Of a stretch of DNA of 64,000 nucleotides, positions 12,325 through 25,436 are shown piece after piece (position 1 is the stretch's first letter; every line of letters begins with the position of its first letter). The stretch is from Cylindrobasidium torrendii FP15055 ss-10 (lineage: Eukaryota; Basidiomycota; Agaricomycetes; Agaricales; Physalacriaceae): the NCBI GenBank assembly GCA_000934385.1, contig KN880550.1, positions 1-64,000 of the forward strand, given 5' to 3'. The position numbers and the translations under genes were made by a program. The notes under the pieces were generated by a model. That model made no database searches, was not told the origin of the DNA, and saw only the letters and a list, made by a program, of their open reading frames with translations.

Positions 12325-13676
12325 ATGCTCGTCTTCGTGAGTGTCATGACCATCCAAAGTCTGAGAGCTAGCGCGCTAACGACCCAAGGTTACTGGTGCA
12401 TCTGGCTATCTTGGCCTTCACATCGTGAACCAGCTGCTCGAAGCTGGACATACAGTTCGCGGGTGAGTCTCTTTTCAAGATAAGCCATTCGCCGTATCTA
12501 AGCTATCTTTTCGTTTAGGGCTGCTCGTGGAAGAAAGTATCAGCTCCTCAAAGCGGCCTTCGCATCCACTCCCTCCTTCGAGGCCATCGAAGTTGAAGAC
12601 ATTGGGGTTGGTGATCTATCCAAGTCGCTCGCTGGTCTGTATGATTGCCTGAACATATGTCAAACATTGAAGCTAGACATATGCTGTAGGCGTAGATGGC
12701 ATCATACACACCGCCGCACCACTGCCAGGACGTGTTGGGATCGAAGAAGGAAAGCGGGTGCGTACCATTTTAGCGTATTGTCGTCTTCGTTCTCAGAAAC
12801 ACAGCAGTATGCCGCGGAAGGCGCAGTACATGTACTTCGTGAGGGCCTCAAAGCGGGAGTAACGCGTGCTGTTGTTACCTCCTCCATTGCGACCTTCCCC
12901 AATGGTGGTTTTAGCGGACCGTACGGGCATAGAGGTATCTCTTGCCCCATATCACCGAAATTTGACTCACAAGATGGCGAAGATTTTATCGAGGTCACAG
13001 AGGATAGCGTCGGCTCAGAAGCCGGTGGGTTGTACGTCCTCGGGAAGACGCTCGCAGACAAGACAATCATCAAGTTTGCTGAAGAACATCCAGAAATGAG
13101 CATCATGATATGTACGCCATCTCCCACACCACGCACTCGATTTGTTTGCCATAATGCTTACATTCGATTCCAGTGGGGCCAAGTTGGCTATTAGGACCTC
13201 TCGCACCACAATTTCCTACTATCATACCATCCAAGGATCTCTCCGCTCTTGCAACAGCCCATTACATCTGGCAGCTTTTACAAAAGGACAACACCACATA
13301 CGCGTACGCTCCTGGGTTCATTGACGTCCGAGATGCGGCACGCATTCACATCACCGCCCTCGGGGTGTCGTCGACACATGGATCATGTAAGCGCTACGTT
13401 CTCGCAGCTCAGAAGCCGTCGTCGTGGAAGGAGGCTCTTCATATCATCGCTCGAGAACGCCCCGAACTACAGGAACGACTGGCAAACTCCGACGATCCTA
13501 GTGTTCCAAATTGGGATGCCGAGGATAATAAAGTGCGGTTGAGCAAGGAGGAGATTGAAGAGCAGACAGAGATTTTGGGGATTAACGCGGATAGCTTTAT
13601 TCCATGGGAGAAAACGATCCTGGACGGCGTGGACAACATTCTGGAGATAGAGAATAAGTGGAAGCAGGATGCGTAA
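12325..13676 (+). CDS. extended short-chain dehydrogenase/reductase (NAD(P)-dependent epimerase-like)
   Basis: Predicted NAD(P)-dependent reductase or epimerase of the extended SDR type (dihydroflavonol-reductase-like). A 12-nt first exon (12325-12336, MLVF) splices to VTGASGYLG, the GxxGxxG cofactor loop; further exons start at 12389, 12519, 12691, 12805 and 13174. Seen: DGIIHTAA after the third intron, VVTSSIATFP with the active-site Ser, and YVLGK, the catalytic Tyr-x3-Lys. The C-terminal part carries GFIDVRDAARIHITAL, usual for the family. With the best donors (GTGCGT at 12758) the exons sum to 1,079 nt, one short of a whole number of codons. The likely lost base is just after HTAA at about 12719-12722, where relatives tend to read AAPLPGR. 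A weaker donor at 12762 (GTACCA) would restore the frame without any lesion. Function is probably intact, but this needs cDNA. Confidence 0.85.
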
Positions 13677-15956
<2,280 letters not shown>

Positions 15957-16636
15957 ATGGGCCGATGGACACAATACGATGAAGTGAGAAGGCTTCAGTA
16001 TCTCAAACAGTAGGTATATTAATGCATCTGTTCATAGGATGAATATCGCCTGCCCGAGGGTATGAAGCGCGTGGGATATGATTCGGACACTCAGACGTAC
16101 TTCTTCCGCGACGCTGACGGGTCTACATGGAGGGGCGCATCCGGCGCAGAGTTCTCTGAAATGACCAAAGGTGCGCGACCAAGCCCTCTCCATCCTCCGC
16201 AGTCGACTCACTGCTGGCCCTACTTTTAGTATCCGACGGAGGCTCGGCGGCACGCTCAGGAGCGGACGACGATGTCGAGGCTGCGCCCGTACGCCGAGCG
16301 GACGGATATCAATCTCTGGCCACGAGCGACGGGCCCATGGCTGCTGGCACGCCTGTAAACCCCAACGCGTTCCGCACGCTATTTCCATTCTTCATGATTA
16401 TCGGTGTTGTCCTCCTTCTCGTCTGGCGACTCGTCGTCTCTCCTTCATTCTACTCCCAAAGAGATGAGTGCCCTGCGGAGGGGACGTTCCCGTATTGGGC
16501 ACGCCCAGGCGATTCATGCTGGGCTATCGCTACCGAGCATGGTACGACGCTCGAGGTGCTGCAGAAGCTCAACCCAAAGGTGAATTGCGAGAGGTTGATG
16601 CCAGGAAAGACGGTGTGCTTGCCGAAGCAAGAGTAG
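15957..16636 (+). CDS. single-pass membrane protein with C-terminal LysM domain
   Basis: Three exons (15957-15983, 16038-16170, 16230-16636) give 567 nt, 188 aa. The N-terminal ~30 residues carry LPEGMKRVGYDSDTQTYFFR with a YFFRDADGSTW motif; a low-complexity acidic region follows. Residues ~108-128 are one membrane helix (FPFFMIIGVVLLLVWRLVV). After it comes a LysM module: GDSCWAIATEHGT, LNPKVNCERL, PGKTVCLP. LysM modules bind N-acetylglucosamine polymers such as chitin. There is no cleavable signal peptide, so the helix probably acts as a signal anchor with the LysM outside or in the ER/Golgi lumen; this topology is inference. It differs from secreted LysM effectors, which have signal peptides. 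It could serve in cell-wall contact or sensing. Confidence 0.85.
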
Positions 16637-17214
16637 ACGAGGGGTTTATCTAACACACCACTGTACGATCTATGTACCACAGGATTATACTGCACTGCTT
16701 CAATGGACGATTCGACTTTGGAACTTCGCAGCTCAAGAAAGCTCAGCAAATGCGTTTCTTGCCAAAATAATACACGGGCAGTAGCAGCATACCTTCGTAG
16801 GGCATCCATAACAGATCCTGGTTTTCGTTCTCAATCCCTTGGACGAGTCTTGGCACTTTGAATGAGCACAGTCAGTCACGACGGTGCGGCAAGCATTGTC
16901 AACATATGCACTCAAGCAAAACCTGATGTCGGTCAGCAAGATAGATCAAGGAAGGTTCAAGTCAAGTTCAAGTGATGAGAAACACTATCATTCCATATCT
17001 ACAACGATGTGTCCGTCCGTTTCTACATCGGAACGCACTTGTAACCATTTCAATGGACAACATGGGTTTGAATTTTGAGTTATGGAAAATAGCGACGGGG
17101 CATGCACCAGTACAGTATAAATACAAAGCGCGAAATGTCCATTGCATTGGTATTAAAGTTTGAGTAGAGGGGGTGTACAGTCTGGTCCATGGGCCTCGTC
17201 GTAGAAAAACGTCC
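16637..17214. other. intergenic
   Basis: About 580 bp between the LysM stop and the end of the minus-strand hypothetical gene. No gene, RNA or clear element recognised. Confidence 0.5.
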
Positions 17215-17739
17215 TTAGGCCTGCACCTCTTGGCGAAGACTGCTCGGTTTTTGCTGCCACATGCGCCTCCGCGATGCATTGCTTCGTTCTCCCCTGAGCA
17301 GAAGCAAAGACGCTACTTGGGAGGAGAAGAACTCCTTCGGCCAAGCAAGAGGGAACTGTGTGTCCAGTCCTGGAGGCGGGCCGACGCTCAAACTGAACTC
17401 CGGAGGGTCGACGTCCATCGCGTCGTCCTCCTCCCATTGAACATGCGTGTCCTCCTCGGCATCCGCGAGGACGTCCAGGTTGATGATGGTGTTCAGGAAC
17501 GCTCCAGCCGATGCAGATTTCGCATCTGAAGGATAGCCATTAGTGCCCCAAGAGTCGGAAAATGGGCCTTCTGGCAGCTTGGGGGCGGGCACATGGCGCG
17601 AATGTGTCCTTTTGTGCGTGGGGCGGTTGGGGTTGAGAGGTCTCGTTGCCGCATTCGTATAAAGATCGTCAAAGTGAAAAGGAGTGTGGTGGACGGGAGT
17701 CCTGGTAGAGAGCGACGGAGAATGGGCCGGGAGATGCAT
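17215..17739 (-). CDS. hypothetical protein, low-complexity
   Basis: A 174-codon frame from a true ATG (MHLPAHSPSL). It is rich in Pro, Ser, Thr and His near the start, has a patch NTIINLDVLADAEEDTH, an acidic WEEDDAMDVDPPEF and a Pro/Gly stretch SVGPPPGLDTQFP. No known domain. A weak intron near 17330 (GTAGCG donor) could switch the last part to a frame ending at 17153. The composition bias could also arise by chance on a GC-rich strand, so reality of the gene is uncertain. Confidence 0.42.
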   Translation of the reverse strand: MHLPAHSPSLSTRTPVHHTPFHFDDLYTNAATRPLNPNRPTHKRTHSRHVPAPKLPEGPFSDSWGTNGYPSDAKSASAGAFLNTIINLDVLADAEEDTHVQWEEDDAMDVDPPEFSLSVGPPPGLDTQFPLAWPKEFFSSQVASLLLLRGERSNASRRRMWQQKPSSLRQEVQA

Positions 17740-18523
17740 CTTTCAGTAGGTAGAGGGTCGGATAAATGGACGGTGGTGGGGAGACGAAGAAAGGTGCACC
17801 GAGTCTGCCGAACTTTGTTTTATGAGGTGGGCCGATACACGTCAATTGAAGCAATGTGTGTAAAGAGGATTTGGCTATTGCCGTTGGCGTTTCGGGTTGT
17901 CGGGTGACCCCCACCACGCACAGATGGACGAGGCGGACAGCAAAATGATGGTAATTCTGCAGATGGTCTTGTTCTTATAGTTCGGGCCAACCGCATGGGA
18001 CGGCGGCATTTTTTCCGCGAAAAATGATATTGAGCCAATGTTGACGCAGGCACCGTAAGCGCGGATGAGTCAACTGACCGGATTCGGTTATTTCCTTTTT
18101 TCGATATTTCCTTTTTCGACAGCTTTGTTTCTCTCGCGACCATGCAGACGCCTGTTGACCCGACCGACCGAACGAGCGCGCGTGGAAGAAACGTTGGCGG
18201 TCAACTTAATGAGAAATACTCTCCAGTATCCCACTACCAATGCTTCGACGACTTTGACAACAGGTGACCATCGGAACCCTTGCTTATAGGTACGCTCCTG
18301 GGCCAAGTTTGAACGAAATCAGGCTAGGCCTGACTCCTGGAAAATTCGACCACGCCTCAAGTTCGAAGTCGAAGTTGAACATATATATGGACTGGTGATT
18401 CAAACTGGCCTTCGCACATACGAATGACCAGTCCTCGGGTTGCTTGACGCATGCTCGCGAGGCACTGACATACCATGGTCTGCCGCTCGTACTTAAGCTC
18501 GACTCTTCCATCATGTCCTACCA
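17740..18523. other. intergenic
   Basis: About 780 bp upstream of both flanking genes. A TATATAT word is at 18382-18388, some 140 nt before the secreted-protein ATG. No gene recognised. Confidence 0.5.
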
Positions 18524-19354
18524 ATGAAGACCATGCACCTTCTCATCTTCTTCATCTCGTTGTGCGTGGCATTCGTTGGGGCAACCGCCATTCAGAGGCG
18601 CCAATCCAACGAGGATCCAAGCGACGCGCTCGCTGGGCTTTCAATCGGGGACATCATCAACGCTTTGGGTGTTGGGCTCGTCACTGGAATTCAAGTCAAT
18701 ATTTCGGTACATATCCTCCAAACCATTTGCGGAGATTTCTCATCAGTGATAGCTGGAGACTCTGACCACTAACTATGTCACGTACGTCTCGCTCCCGTAT
18801 CCCATGGATTCCCAGCGCTGAAGAACGTGTGATCCAGCGCCTCCGTTGGCCGTACGTAGTCTACCTGACCATGGCGCATTTAAGTGGGCTGACTGACTTT
18901 GTGCAAAGTCAAAAACCCACTTCCAATCGAGCTCACCATTGACCGGATTGTGAGCAGCGCAGGTATCAACGAGACCGTGTACGCTGAGTTTGACTACACC
19001 TTTCCTGAGCCGGTGGTCGTCCCGCTATTTGGTAGCGCCAATACCAGCGTCATACCGGAGGTGCTTCTGACCAAAGGCGCAATCGCATCGTTGGACATCA
19101 TTCCCGCCGGTTACCTGGATTTGATCAATGTAGACGCGTATGTCCGGTGCGTGTGGCATGTACGGCGAAAGTGTCAGCGCATGACTGATGCTTATGTCAG
19201 TGCGGGGACCATACTCGGTCATCTGGGAATACCAATCCCTATCACCGGTCTCAAACAGGATGGAGTGCCAACGAGGTACGTTCGAAAGAAATTTCATTCT
19301 GCTACGCCGTACTGACGAGTTTTGGAACGTAGTTATAATCTTGCTTTATCCTAA
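18524..19354 (+). CDS. small secreted protein, LEA14/WHy-like beta-sandwich suspected
   Basis: Six exons (18524-18706, 18759-18781, 18838-18851, 18909-19146, 19201-19275, 19333-19354) total 555 nt, 184 aa; two exons are only 23 and 14 nt. The N-terminus MKTMHLLIFFISLCVAFVG is a signal peptide with likely cleavage after ATA, and IQRRQSN looks like a dibasic processing site. The mature part has VNISTLTTNYVT, KNPLPIELTIDRI, INETVYAEFDYTF and ILGHLGIPIPITGL. The KNPLP.ELTID element resembles the strand pattern of LEA14/WHy-type domains; this is a weak structural inference. N-glycosylation sites (NIS, NET, NTS) fit secretion. Function unknown. Confidence 0.8.
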
Positions 19355-19763
19355 GATTTCAACGTAGGGACCTGAAACATGAGATAGGGAATTCCGTACA
19401 ATGTCCAAGTGATACGAGCTATACTACAGAGACATCCTACAGGCTGCAATAATGCACCACTACCTCTGAGTTAGCTTCTGAATGACCTGATAAGCTTAGG
19501 CTGGAAGTGTCTTGCAAAAAAAAGATAAAATGGTTACTGAAAATACTCACGTAAGTATCGGAGAGTTGCATGAGGAAAACTAGGGCCACCGGCGGCAGTG
19601 TTACCGTTTACGCTTAGTATCTAGTCACATGACCGGAACCGATCACGATCACGCCTCACGCGGCTCACGCCCAACGTCGAACGGCCAATTGTCACGCAAG
19701 GGTGACGGGTCACGATCGAATAACTTTGTCCTAAACCACCACCATCTCCGAACTATCATCATC
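19355..19763 (+). promoter_or_regulatory. promoter region of F-box/zinc-knuckle copy 1
   Basis: Contains TCACATGACC at 19625-19634 and CGATCACGATCACG at 19640-19653, 139 nt before the ATG. The same two words in the same order precede copies 2 and 3. The 5' leader just before the ATG (AACT-TGTCCT-AACCACCACC pattern) is also shared with copy 2. Confidence 0.6.
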
Positions 19764-21191
19764 ATGCCGCCAAAAAAGACCAAGTCTGTGAAGCTGCCAA
19801 AACAGAAGGTGCAGACAGCAGTCACTCCCGTCACACGGGCCGTCGGTGGAAAACGCAAACGCGTCCAGGCTTGCGAGCCAACACGAGGCCGCCGGGAGAA
19901 ACCAGCGAAGAGGGCGAAACTAGAGGAGGTTATGTACTTCAGGCTTTTGGATGTCCCTGAGGATGTGCTATACGAGGTGCGTGCCACTCAAAGCTGCTTT
20001 CCGACCACCCTGACAATTACTGCGCTCAGATTTGCTCTCATCTGCATCCCCTCATTGTTTTACGTCTCGCGCGTACGTGCAAAGGGCTGCGTCAAGTCCT
20101 CATGAACGAGGCAAGCCGTTATGCATGGCGTTCATCCTTCGAGTCCATCCTGCTCGAAGGTATCCGCGACGTCCGAAGCGATATATGTGAGCCGAGGCTC
20201 GCAAACCTACTTTTTGACGACCGCTGCGACGTACGTATATCGTGTTTATCCTCACTCAAATCAACTTCGAGGTTAACGTTGACGAACAGGGATGCCAGAA
20301 ATCTCGCAAAGGAAAGATTCCCCAATTCATGCTTCGGGTGAACCTGTGCTATACTTGTCTTTATAAGTCACCAGAGTGCGCCAGTTCCAATCATCCAACT
20401 CTATCGATGCTAACCTTGAGTCATTCAGCTTTCTGACCGAGGCAGAGTTCGAAGAAGCCGCCACAACAGTAACGACTATGTGCAAGTTGGACGGTGGCGC
20501 TCTGATTCACAGGATTCAGCATTTTATTCCTTCCGAGCCATCAGCAGGCTATCATGCCCCGGAGCTCTACGATCGTGCTAGTTTTGTGGAGATTATCGAG
20601 GAAATCAAAGACTTAACCAATGCCGAGTTTCAGGAGTGGTGGAAAAGGGAGACGGAGAACATCGAGTCGCTGAAAGACGAGTGCACACAGTTGAAGGAGT
20701 TCAAGATATATATGGATGAAGACGCGAAGCTAGAGAAGGCGGAAAAGAAGCATGCTATCTGGATGCAACGAAGGGAAGAGTGAGTGGCTTTCCACTCCCT
20801 TTCTTTCCGTAACCAACATTTGTCCTTAGTATTGCGGCTCGATTCAAAGAAGCCGGATACATCACCAAGAGGCCAGACGGCGACGCTGACGAGGAATTCT
20901 GGGACGATGTTATGCGCACTCTTTCCGGGGTCAAACTACGCCACTACCGTCCTTTGATATCGCATCAATCCCCGCTCACGGAAAAAGGTAAGCCGGCGCC
21001 AATTCACGGGGAAATAGGCTCTATACCTACTAAAATATACAGAATGGAAGAAGGGCAAGATATTGCAGTGCTTGATTGACTGTGGGAAGATAGTTGAAGG
21101 AGACAAGCTGCGCATTGCAAGCGAGAAGAAGGATTGTGCAAGAGGGCGCGGTAAGGCTTCCAAACGCGGCACACGCTCGAAAAGCTCTTAA
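19764..21191 (+). CDS. F-box / CxxC zinc-knuckle / coiled-coil protein, tandem copy 1
   Basis: Probable SCF substrate adaptor. Six exons (19764-19976, 20030-20230, 20290-20375, 20429-20779, 20830-20987, 21043-21191) sum to 1,158 nt, 385 aa. Start MPPKKTKSVK is shared by all three copies; an upstream in-frame ATG at 19629 overlaps the promoter motif and was not used. Order of parts: Lys/Arg-rich, NLS-like residues 1-58 (GGKRKRV, RREKPAKRAK); F-box LLDVPEDVLYE joined by an intron to ICSHLHPLIVLRLARTC; SRYAWRSSFESILLEGI; RCDGC, 17 residues, CYTC, a zinc-knuckle pattern; a long charged coiled coil (WWKRETENIESL onward); FWDDV and a conserved C-terminal LIDCGKIVEGDKL; basic tail. Nuclear location is inferred. 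Targets unknown. Confidence 0.85.
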
Positions 21192-21550
21192 CCACTTACT
21201 AAATATCAATGGATAGCAACTTGAACGTCCTAGAAAGTACCGCGTAGTTTGACTGCTCAGATAGCTCAGAGAATGGTGAATAGGATCGCAATTTACAGCC
21301 AAAATGATTAGCTTCTACTTAGGTACATGATTGCTTGCTTGCATTGAGGATGACTCCTGCAAGAGGCACTAACGCCGCCAATACTCAGAGCTGAAGTCTG
21401 AGACTTGAGTTCTAGTCACATGATGGGAGCCGTCGCGATCACATGCAAAGTTCCAAATTGAGCAATGTTAATGAGCGACGAGCGTGCGACACATAAGCGA
21501 TCGAATAACTCTGTCCTCAACCACCACCACCATCCGATTTCCCACTTATC
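21192..21550 (+). promoter_or_regulatory. promoter region of F-box/zinc-knuckle copy 2
   Basis: TCACATGA at 21416-21423 and CGATCACA at 21436-21443, about 135 nt before the ATG, match copy 1. The leader ACTCTGTCCT followed by CAACCACCACC is also nearly the same, which shows that the duplicated unit included its promoter. Confidence 0.6.
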
Positions 21551-22990
21551 ATGCCGCCCAAGAGGACCAAATCTGCGAAACCTTCCGAACAGAAGGCACA
21601 GACTGCAGATACATCCGTAACGCGCTGTGTCGGTGGAAAACGCAAACGCGTCGATGCTACAGCACCAACGCGAGGCCGTCGAGGAAACACAGCGAAGAAG
21701 GTCAAGTTGGAGGAAATCGTGTACTTCAGGTTGTTAGACGTCCCTGCAGATGTACTTTATGAGGTGCGTGTCATTCGAAGCTGCTGTCTTCCTACTTGAC
21801 CATTCCTGCGTCCAGATTTGCTCTTATCTGCATCCTCTGATGGTACTATACCTCTCGCGTGCATGCAAGACACTGCGTAGTATTTTTATGAGTGAGGCTA
21901 GTCGTTATGCATGGCGCACATCCTTCGAGTCCATCTTCTTCGATGGCATCCGCGATGTCCGTAGCGACATATGCGAACCGAGACTCGCGAATTTACTCTT
22001 CGAAGATCGTTGCGACGTACGTCTACTGTGATGATTCTTGTCTATGTTCGAGTCTGACACGTATAAACAGAGATGCCTCAAATCTCGCAAAGGAGAGTTT
22101 CCTCAATTCATGCTTCGGGTGAACCTGTGCCAGACTTGCCTCTATAAGTCGCCAGAGTACGTCTCGTTTTTTTGTTCAATTCGTCAACTATTATGCTTAT
22201 TCTGACTCACTCAGCTTTTTGCCCGCGAAATTTCTCAGGGAGACTGCTGAAGAGGCAAACAATGGAAAGTACGTTCGCCATCTTGGCTGGATCAAGCGCT
22301 TCACTCCATCTACACCATCATTGGGTTACTTTGGTACACCCGAGCTCTTCGATCGCGCAAGCTTCGTTGAGATGGTTGAAGAAACAAAAGACCTGACCCT
22401 TGACGAGTTTTGCGTGTGGCGTGACAAGGAGAAAGAGAACTTTGAATCGCTCAAGGACGAGTGCAGGCAGTTGAAGGAATTCAAGATAGAAATGGCTGAA
22501 TGTGCGGCGCTAGAGAAGGCGGAGAAGAGGCGTGCAGCGGGAGTCCAACGACGCAAAGAGTAAGTGTTTTCTACGCTCGTTTTGCCCCTTAAGTTGAAGC
22601 TGACGTCCGTTCTTAGCATTGCGGCTCGTCTTGCAGAAGCTGGCTATACTACCAACAGACCAGGTGGAGAGGCTGATGAGGAGTTCTGGGGAGATGTTCT
22701 CCGCACCCTTTCTCGAGATAAACTTACCCCATCTCGCTACCGTACTTTGATTTCGCGTCAAGCCCCGCTCACGGATAAAGGTCAGCCCATCTTGATAGCC
22801 TTTGATCTCTATTGGCTGACATACATAATCAGAATGGAAGGAGGGCGACATCCTGAAATGCTTGATTGACTGTGGGAAGATAGTGGAGGGGGACAAGCTG
22901 CGCGCCGCACGCGAGAAGAAGGGCAGCACAGGGCAACGTGCTAAGACAGTAGCAGAGGGTCTCAAGCGTGGCGCTAAATCTCTTAGTTAG
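21551..22990 (+). CDS. F-box / CxxC zinc-knuckle / coiled-coil protein, tandem copy 2
   Basis: Closest relative of copy 1, with the same six-exon layout; the first intron again follows VLYE with GTGCGT. Start MPPKRTKSAKP. Basic head with GGKRKRVDATAPTRGRR; F-box LLDVPADVLYE then ICSYLHPLMVLYLSRAC; SRYAWRTSFESIFFDGI; RCDRC, 17 residues, CQTC; coiled coil beginning WRDKEKENFESLKDECRQL; C-terminal LIDCGKIVEGDKLRAAREKK and a basic tail. No frameshift or early stop seen, so it is likely functional. Roughly 380 aa. Confidence 0.85.
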
Positions 22991-23472
22991 CACTTCTATA
23001 CTAATTACTACAGCGTCAACTGCTAGCTACGCTTCGTACTAACAGTATGTACTCCAATTATAAGTGATTTTTTCACCGACGTTCACCGATGCAAACAATT
23101 GCTAGCAGTGACCGTCAAGAATATGTCCTTCCACCGGTGCGACCATCAGCACTCAGCATATTGTCTAGGAAAATGAAGCCACAAAGACCAACAAACACTA
23201 CAACCAACTTAGCGAAACAAAGGCCCAAAACAAGAACCATCCAGAAACAAACCCGGAAGGCCCCATTGACAAGGCTATACACTTGCTCAATTACTTCTCT
23301 TTGTTTTGTACGCATAACCAGAACAAATGGCCCGGCATGCCTGGTCATTGACGGGTCTTATCACATGACCATATGTGATCGCGATCACGTACGAGGGCTA
23401 TTAAAACGAGCGTGTGCTGCTCAAACAAAGAGTTGTCTTCAACCATCACTCTCTTCCGACCATTAGCAATCC
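22991..23472 (+). promoter_or_regulatory. promoter region of F-box/zinc-knuckle copy 3
   Basis: TCACATGACC at 23361-23370 and CGATCACG at 23382-23389, about 112 nt before the ATG, repeat the copy 1/2 module. A TATTAAAA word lies at 23399-23406. The first ~350 bp of this gap hold nothing recognisable. Confidence 0.55.
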
Positions 23473-24872
23473 ATGCCGCCAACGAGGACCAAACCTTCGA
23501 AGCAGTCGAAACGGGAGGTGCAACCAGTAGTAAACACATCCGTTACACGCTTCGTCGGCGGGAGACGCAACAGCGTCGTTGAACCAGGGTCATCGGTAGT
23601 ATTAGGGCAAACTGAATTCTCTTGGCTGGTGGAACTCCCTCATGATATAATCTTTGAGGTGCGTTCTCCTTAAGGCTTCTTGATGGCCACACTGACCATT
23701 GTTGCGTCCAGATTTGTGCTTCCCTGCACCCTCTAAGTGTATTGTATCTCTCGCGAACATGTAAGAAGCTGCGTAATCTTCTTATGAGCATTAAGAGCCG
23801 GTATGCATGGCGGACGTCCTTTGAATTTATCCTCCTTGAGGGTATTCGTGACGTCCGTGAGGATTTACCTGAGCCGAGGCTTGCAAATTTATTGTTCGAA
23901 GATCGCTGCGATGTATGTTCGTGTAATTATTTGAATGAGCTCAACGTCTGACTTTCACAAACAGGTTTGTCAGAATCCTCGTGGTAAAGGAGGATACCCC
24001 CAGTTCGAGCTGCGGGCGAACCTGTGCGATATCTGCCTGCATAGATCGTCAAAGTATGTATATTTCATTGTGGAAACTTCATGGACACTGACTCCGAGTT
24101 GCTCAGATTTCTGAATGCGAGTTTTCTCACCCGGATGTTCAAACAAGTCGCGCGCTCTTCTCCCGATATCTACAATCGTCTCCGCGTGATCAAGAGTTTC
24201 ACTCCTTCTGCATCCTCTAAGGGCATTTCTGCAGAGCAAGTCCTTGATTATGACTCCTTCGCAGAAATGTTTGGGGAAATAAAGGACATGACGGCCACAC
24301 AGTTTTCTCAGTGGTGTGAGACTGAAAAGGAGAACTTTGATTGCTTTCAAGATCAGTGTAAGCAGTTGCAAGACTTCAAGATGGATATGGACGAGTGTGC
24401 GAAGATGGAAAAGAAAGAGGAGAAGCTTGCCATTCAAAATCAACGACGGAAAGAGTGAGTAGCGTTTCGTGTTTATGATCTATCTTTGACTGAAGTATAT
24501 CCTCAGAATATTAGCTCGCTGTGAAGAAGCTGGTTATGTTGCCAGTCATCGGAAGAGAGGTGAAACAGACCTGGAGTTCTGGGATGATGTTCGCGTTGCT
24601 CTTCGCAGTAAGAAGTCTACCAAACACCGCTGGGCTTCGTTCGCGCGCTGTGCCCCACTTACGGATGATGGTAAGTTTTCTTGTGGTCGGCTGATCCAAT
24701 ATTGTTGGCTAACATGAATGCAGAATGGAACAAGAATGACATGCTGAACACCTTGATCGAGTGTGGGAAAGTGGTTGACAAGCATAGCGTCACACGCAAG
24801 AGCACAAGTAAACCCGGCTCCAAGGTATCGAGAGGCTCTCCCAAACGCGGCACGCGCTCGAGACCATATTAG
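23473..24872 (+). CDS. F-box / CxxC zinc-knuckle / coiled-coil protein, tandem copy 3 (divergent)
   Basis: Third tandem paralogue, same exon layout. Start MPPTRTKPSKQSKRE. The basic head is shortened and has lost the KRKR cluster (GGRRNSVVEPGSS), so nuclear targeting may differ. F-box WLVELPHDIIFE then ICASLHPLSVLYLSRTC; SRYAWRTSFEFILLEGI; RCDVC, 18 residues, CDIC, one residue longer than in copies 1-2; coiled coil WCETEKENFDCFQDQ; C-terminal LIECGKVVDKHSV and a basic tail ending SRPY. All CxxC cysteines are kept. It is the most diverged copy, probably from the oldest duplication. Confidence 0.83.
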
Positions 24873-25436
24873 TCCACCACTAGCCTGCGAGAGATGTCTT
24901 GTACTACGGAATTTTTTATGCTCAGATAGGATAGATTTAACTATGATTATGCAACTATAAATGTTTTGAAATATTTGACAGTCTGTATGCTGCACCGATG
25001 TCATTTCACAGTCCCCATCTATGTGAAGTTTATAGCGTACAAGCCTGCTGTTCTGGCAAAAAAAATCATTAGAGGCTCAGCTGTACGCGTAAAATCAGCC
25101 GCTTTCTTCGTGTGTGTCGCAGGGAACGCCATTCTACGGTTTTAGTTCGCAGCCTACTGGCTTCAATATTCCGCTTCAGTCGATTAGGTTCCCTGCAAAA
25201 AACAGTGTTTACACATCCGCAAACACGCGATAGAACATACTTCAAGATACAAACGCCTTCTTTGTGATTGGGAGGCCTAGCGTATACCACAGTAATTAGA
25301 TAAACAGCACTAGTATGAACCTATCTCAAAAGTCCTATAATAATAGTCCGCGGATTTTCTGTCCGTACAGCCCAGATCTCACAGCGTCCGGGGATGCTAT
25401 AACAAAAATTATACTTCTCATACACACCGTTGGGTT
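24873..25436. other. intergenic, convergent 3' ends
   Basis: About 560 bp between the stop of copy 3 and the stop of the convergent ManC-like gene. AT-rich in part; an A7 run at about 25058-25064. No gene recognised. Confidence 0.5.

Noticed and set aside
19629..19763. Upstream in-frame ATG adding 45 residues to F-box copy 1
   Set aside because: It overlaps the promoter words shared by all copies, and copies 2 and 3 both start at MPP.
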